Under the pieces are notes generated by a model. That model made no database searches, was not told the origin of the DNA, and saw nothing but the letters and a program-made list of their open reading frames with translations. The position numbers and the translations under genes are program-made. This document shows, in pieces, positions 5,608 through 8,562 of a stretch of 8,562 nucleotides of DNA. Each line of letters begins with the position of its first letter. The first letter of the stretch is position 1. Source of the DNA: an uncultured Cyanobium sp. (GTDB lineage: Bacteria > Cyanobacteriota > Cyanobacteriia > PCC-6307 > Cyanobiaceae); NCBI GenBank assembly GCA_937919075.1, contig CALFOF010000030.1, positions 1-8,562 of the forward strand. Reading direction: 5' to 3'.

Positions 5608-5736
5608 TCGCAACGTAGAGCTTGGGCGGCACGCTGATTGGCAACCAGGGTCACATTCGGTCACCGCTGGTGCTGCGGCAATAGTTGCCATTGGCGATCC
5701 GTTCGATTTAGTTAAAGGCCCCTGAGTGCCACCACG

Positions 5737-6356
5737 ATGGACGGACGCATGCAACGGCTATTGCTCACTTCGCTGCTCCCCTATTCCATGGCCCTGGCGC
5801 TGCTGCTGCATGTGCCGGCGCGGGCCTCCACCTACCAGGCGCTGTGCGGGACCGCCGCCTGCACTGTGAACCTCGATGCCAACGGCATTGCCTCGCAAGG
5901 GCGTTTCATCCCGAACGGTCGGGTGGCACAGTGGTTCACCGGTGGCCAGGAAACCTTCGACACCACCAACGGCACCGTGGGCGCGATCGGTGGCGGCACG
6001 GCCGGGGCGATTGCCGGTGGCGTGCTGCTGGGCCGATCGGGCTGGTGGGGGGCATGGTGGGCGGCGCCTTTGCAGGCTCCAGGGCCGGCAAATCGGCCGA
6101 CCTGTATTTCACGGTGGTGGGTTATGACACCGCGGGCCAGAAAACCACCCTCAGCTTTCGTTTTGTGAACTCGAAACCGGCCAACCAGCTGAAAACTGAA
6201 TTGCCGATGTTCACCGGTCTGGCGATGGGCCAGGTGCGCCCGATCGCAGAGCTGCAGCGCACCGGCTCCGCCCTGCCAGAGCGGCTGCCGGAGCGGCTCT
6301 CAGACCTGCCGCCCTCCCTGGCGATCCCCTCCCAGCCCCACGCCCCGGGACGCTGA
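5737..6356 (+). pseudogene. secreted glycine-zipper protein, interrupted by a one-base frameshift
   Basis: The first frame starts at ATG 5737 (or 5749). A signal peptide with hydrophobic core LLLTSLLPYSMALALLLHV is probably cut after ARA. The mature part follows (STYQALCGTAACTVNLDANG, then FIPNGRVAQWFTGGQETF), then a glycine zipper GAIGGGTAGAIAGGVLLG. Near 6031-6036 sense moves to the -1 frame, which continues the zipper as GPIGLVGGMVGGAFAG. It then gives a beta-rich tail (ADLYFTVVGYDTAGQKTTLS and FRFVNSKPANQLKTELPMF) to TGA 6356. Adding one C to the GGCC run at 6031-6034 restores one ~206-residue protein. Glycine zippers form membrane-embedded helical pairs and occur in envelope proteins. 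Both halves look under coding constraint, so a recent mutation or a base-calling error is more likely than old decay. In the unshifted frame the product ends at 6168 with a nonsense Trp/Pro-rich tail. No function is known to me. Confidence 0.72.
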
Positions 6357-6575
6357 GGGCCGCTGCCATCTGCCCCGCCACGCTCAGGCCCGCTGCATGG
6401 AGGCCTGCTGCCTCGATTCCTCGGTTTGGTTGCAACATGCAGAAGCGCACCAGAGTGGAGCCATCTGCAGGCACCGGCCTTGAACGCGCCCTTGCCCCCC
6501 GCCCCCACCGGCCCAAACCCCACCAGCCCCGATCAAACCGGCCCCGACCAAACCGGGCCGCAGGAGGAGAACGGG
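6357..6575. promoter_or_regulatory. 219-base gap with the leader and ribosome-binding site of the fusion gene
   Basis: Most of this stretch has no recognisable gene. A 6-bp inverted repeat, CAGGCC (6385-6390) and GGCCTG (6402-6407), could be the end structure of the glycine-zipper transcript but lacks a T-run. No clear -35/-10 pair is visible. A strong Shine-Dalgarno AGGAGGAG (6562-6569) ends 6 bases before GTG 6576 and decides the start of the next gene. The frame stays open upstream with TTG codons at 6480 and 6492, so a Pro-rich N-terminal extension is possible but less likely. Confidence 0.55.
6528..6557 (+). repeat. two tandem 15-bp units before the fusion gene start
   Basis: CCCGATCAAACCGGC is followed directly by CCCGACCAAACCGGG, 13 of 15 bases identical. 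In the frame of the downstream gene this reads PDQTG twice. It sits just upstream of the AGGAGGAG site. It is either leader DNA or part of a low-complexity N-terminal extension. Confidence 0.6.
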
Positions 6576-8562
6576 GTGCCCGAGGCCTTCCTGCGGCTGG
6601 CTCCGTTTCTGGTGGGGCCGGCGCGGCGCGGCGTGGTGGGCTCCAGCCGCTACGCGCGCACCCTGCGCGATGCAGTGCACCGGGCCGCCGCCGACCCCAC
6701 GCACGGGCCGGTGCTGCTCTCGGGGGAACCGGGGCTGGAAAAGGACAACCTGGCGGCCCTGATTCACCGCGGCTCCAGCCACCGCCGCCGGCTGATGGTG
6801 CGACTGGATGGGGCGCTGCTGCGCGCCGACGGCAGTGACCTGTTCGGTGCCACCGGCAGCGGCGGACACGGCTCGCTGTTGGAGGCCCTTGGCGATGGCG
6901 CCCTGCTGATCGACCAGCTCGACCGGGTGGATCCCGCCCTGCAGCCCGCGTTGCTGCAACTGGCCCGCGACGGCAGCTGGCAGGCACCGGGGCAGCCGCC
7001 GCCCCAAGACCCGGCCACCGCGAGGCATCACTTCGCCGGGCGGGTGTTCTTCACCGCCGAATCGGCCCTGCCGGCCTTCGATCGGGTCTGCAGCCGCATC
7101 CGGGTGCCAGCGCTGCGGGTGCGACGCCAGGACCTGGGCGAATGGCTGCGTTATCTGCTGCGCCAGCAAAGCCGCCACCTGGGCTGGCCGGTGGCGCCGG
7201 CGGTGGGGGCGGAGGTGATCCGGCGCCTGCAGACCCACGATTTCCCCGGCAACATCCGCGAGCTCAAACAACTGGTGGAGCGGGCCCTGCGGCAACTGCC
7301 GGTGCCGTCCGCCTCCGCGGCCGGCGAGCGCCAACCACCGCTGCTGCCCGAGGAGGTGTTCTGGCTGGCGCCCCGCCAGCCACGCTGGCGCCTCGATCTC
7401 TGGCGCTGGAAGCCCGCCCTGCGCGACCCCATGCGCTCGCCGCACTTCTGGAACGCCCTGCTCTTCGGCCTGGTGAGCTGGGTGTTCGTGCTGGTGAACA
7501 TCTGGCTGTGGGCCGGCCCCCAGGACCGCGCCCACAACGGCGGACTGGTGTTCTTCTGGGCGTGGTGGTGGCCGCTGATCCTGATCAGCTACCCGCTGGT
7601 GGGGCGCCTGTGGTGCTCGTTCTGTCCGTTCATGGTGTGGGGGGAGATCGCCCAGCGGCTGTCCCGGGCCGTGGGTTGGCGACCCGCCGCCTGGCCCCAC
7701 GGCGACACCGACGCCTGGGCGGCGCCCTGCCTGGCAGCCGGCTTCGCAGCGATCCTGCTGTGGGAAGAGCTCAGCGGCATGGAAAACCTGGCCCGCATGA
7801 GCAGCAGCCTGCTGCTGGTGATCACCGCCGGTGCCGTGATCTGTTCGCTGCTGTTCGAAAAGCGCTTCTGGTGCCGCTATCTGTGCCCGGTGGGGGGCAT
7901 GAACGGCCTGTTCGCCAAGCTCTCGGTGCTGGAGCTGCGCGCCCAGGCCGGCGTCTGCGGCGGTAGCTGCAGCAGCTATGCCTGCTTCAAAGGGGGGCCG
8001 GCGGAAGGGGAGGGGCTGGCCACAGCCGGCTGCCCTCTCGGCACCCATCCCGCCCACCTGGCGGACAACCGCAACTGCGTGCTCTGCCTCACCTGCGTGC
8101 AGGCCTGCCCGCACCGCTCGGTGCAGCTGAGTGTGCGGCCCCCTGCCGCTGATCTGCAACGCGAGATGCGCCCGCCGGCGGGGGAAGCCGGCCTGATCCT
8201 GGTGCTGGCCGGTGGCGTGTGCCTGCACCTGTGGCAGCGCCTGTTGGGCGGCCTGCCGCTGGCGCCCGCCAGCCTGCAGCAGGGCCCCCTGCTGCCCCGG
8301 CTGGCCTTTGCCGTCCTGGCGCTGGCGCTGCCGGCGGCACTCTTCCTGCTGGCCCGCCTGGTGGGGGCGCTGCGAGCCTCCGTGCCAGCCCCGGCCCCGG
8401 GCCTGCGCCTGGCGCTCTACGGCCTGCTGCCGCTGCTCTGGGCGCTGCTGCTGGCCCGCCATCTACCGCTCGGCATGGCGGAGGCGGGCCTGGTGCTGCC
8501 GATCAGCTTCAAGGCGCCGTTGCCGGCCTGGAGCGCCGATCCCCATGTGATCGCCTTCTGTC
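6576..8562 (+). CDS. fusion of a degenerate sigma-54-activator-type AAA domain with a NapH/NosR/CcoG-like membrane 4Fe-4S domain (3' end outside window)
   Basis: At least 662 codons from GTG 6576. Residues ~20-240 follow the bacterial enhancer-binding-protein AAA domain: LLSGEPGLEKD (Walker A position, 47-57; second Gly of GxGK is Glu), DLFG (88-91), ALLIDQLD (Walker B position, 109-116; DE is D113-Q114), and WxPGNxREL-type DFPGNIRELKQL (sensor II, ~222-233). The GAFTGA sigma-54 loop is absent, as is a C-terminal DNA-binding helix-turn-helix. From ~290 a membrane domain follows, with helices near 291-314, 323-343, 386-402 and 411-427. RLWCSFCP (Cys 347, 350) and FWCRYLCPVGG (Cys 433, 437) match the CxxCP/CxxxCP loops of NapH, NosR and CcoG. 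Two cysteine clusters follow: Cys 461, 465, 470, 486 and the ferredoxin-type CVLCLTCVQACP (501, 504, 507, 511). Helices near 538-557, 576-599 and 610-633 come next. It probably carries electrons or senses redox state at the membrane. The AAA part is unlikely to work as a sigma-54 activator. The domain calls are firm; the function is inferred. Confidence 0.88.
   Translation, partial: MPEAFLRLAPFLVGPARRGVVGSSRYARTLRDAVHRAAADPTHGPVLLSGEPGLEKDNLAALIHRGSSHRRRLMVRLDGALLRADGSDLFGATGSGGHGSLLEALGDGALLIDQLDRVDPALQPALLQLARDGSWQAPGQPPPQDPATARHHFAGRVFFTAESALPAFDRVCSRIRVPALRVRRQDLGEWLRYLLRQQSRHLGWPVAPAVGAEVIRRLQTHDFPGNIRELKQLVERALRQLPVPSASAAGERQPPLLPEEVFWLAPRQPRWRLDLWRWKPALRDPMRSPHFWNALLFGLVSWVFVLVNIWLWAGPQDRAHNGGLVFFWAWWWPLILISYPLVGRLWCSFCPFMVWGEIAQRLSRAVGWRPAAWPHGDTDAWAAPCLAAGFAAILLWEELSGMENLARMSSSLLLVITAGAVICSLLFEKRFWCRYLCPVGGMNGLFAKLSVLELRAQAGVCGGSCSSYACFKGGPAEGEGLATAGCPLGTHPAHLADNRNCVLCLTCVQACPHRSVQLSVRPPAADLQREMRPPAGEAGLILVLAGGVCLHLWQRLLGGLPLAPASLQQGPLLPRLAFAVLALALPAALFLLARLVGALRASVPAPAPGLRLALYGLLPLLWALLLARHLPLGMAEAGLVLPISFKAPLPAWSADPHVIAFC

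Larger units (their letters stand above)
5153..5736. other. 584-base gene-poor intergenic region with an AT-rich core
   Basis: I see no convincing protein gene, tRNA or known small RNA here. Bases 5381-5440 have 20 G/C out of 60, far below the surrounding DNA. On the minus strand, TTGCTG (5411-5406) and TATTCT (5388-5383) are separated by 17 bases and could be a weak promoter for the glycosyltransferase, with a ~220-base leader. A perfect 7-bp hairpin, CTGGCCT/AGGCCAG with a 6-base loop, lies at 5324-5343, without a T-tract. ORFs in this region (for example 5191-5487 plus, 5461-5754 minus) show no domain, odd composition and no good start. Confidence 0.5.

Noticed and set aside
5461..5754. 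97-codon minus-strand frame in the gene-poor region
   Set aside because: No domain, no start signal, Cys/His/Ser-rich mixed composition, and it overlaps the start of the secreted-protein gene.
6028..6036. programmed -1 frameshift site in the glycine-zipper gene
   Set aside because: The zero-frame heptamer G GGC CGA does not fit X XXY YYZ, and no evident downstream stem or upstream Shine-Dalgarno-like stimulator was found; an indel is simpler.
6384..8462. 692-codon open frame on the minus strand antisense to the fusion gene
   Set aside because: It is Gln/Arg/Pro/Ala-rich with no domain, lies exactly opposite a gene with clear Fe-S and AAA motifs, and is a typical by-product of high third-position GC.

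Overview
This is a GC-rich, densely packed bacterial chromosomal window. It most resembles a picocyanobacterium of the Synechococcus/Cyanobium type. That assignment is inference. It rests on a CSP41-like epimerase relative that is typical of cyanobacteria and plastids, a HIP1 octamer (GCGATCGC) at 783-790, a polytopic GT2 glycosyltransferase of the carotenoid/hopanoid class, and a fused AAA/polyferredoxin protein that I recall only from cyanobacteria. No transposon, CRISPR array, tRNA or rRNA was seen.

Layout, left to right. The 5' part of hisA (histidine biosynthesis, minus strand, running off the left edge) is divergent from a CSP41-like SDR protein (plus). The SDR gene converges on pgsA (phosphatidylglycerol-phosphate synthase, minus) with a 29-base tail overlap. 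A two-CBS-domain protein (plus) then converges on a PdeM-like metallophosphoesterase (minus) with a 44-base overlap. Divergent from the phosphoesterase are a 78-residue soluble protein and, 48 bases further on, a 26-residue single-pass membrane peptide (both plus). These converge on a GT2 membrane glycosyltransferase (minus). A 7-bp hairpin with a T-tract holds both stop codons of that last pair.

From 5153 to 5736 lies a gene-poor stretch with a conspicuously AT-rich core and a possible degraded secreted-protein remnant. Next comes a secreted glycine-zipper protein whose frame is broken by one base near 6031-6036. After a 219-base gap, a large gene starts at GTG 6576 behind an AGGAGGAG ribosome-binding site and runs off the right edge.

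That last gene is the most interesting object here. An N-terminal domain related to sigma-54 activator ATPases has a damaged Walker A, a damaged Walker B and no GAFTGA loop. It is fused to a NapH/NosR/CcoG-type multi-pass membrane domain with two membrane CxxCP-type motifs and two cysteine clusters suited to [4Fe-4S] centres. Cyanobacteria are not known to have sigma-54, so the ATPase-like part cannot be working as an ordinary activator. A membrane redox sensor or electron-transfer protein with a repurposed AAA module is the best guess.

The other genes are mainly housekeeping (histidine, phospholipid, RNA or chloroplast-type SDR function, DNA repair nuclease, lipid or carotenoid glycosylation). 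They do not form one pathway, and frequent strand switching argues against a long operon.
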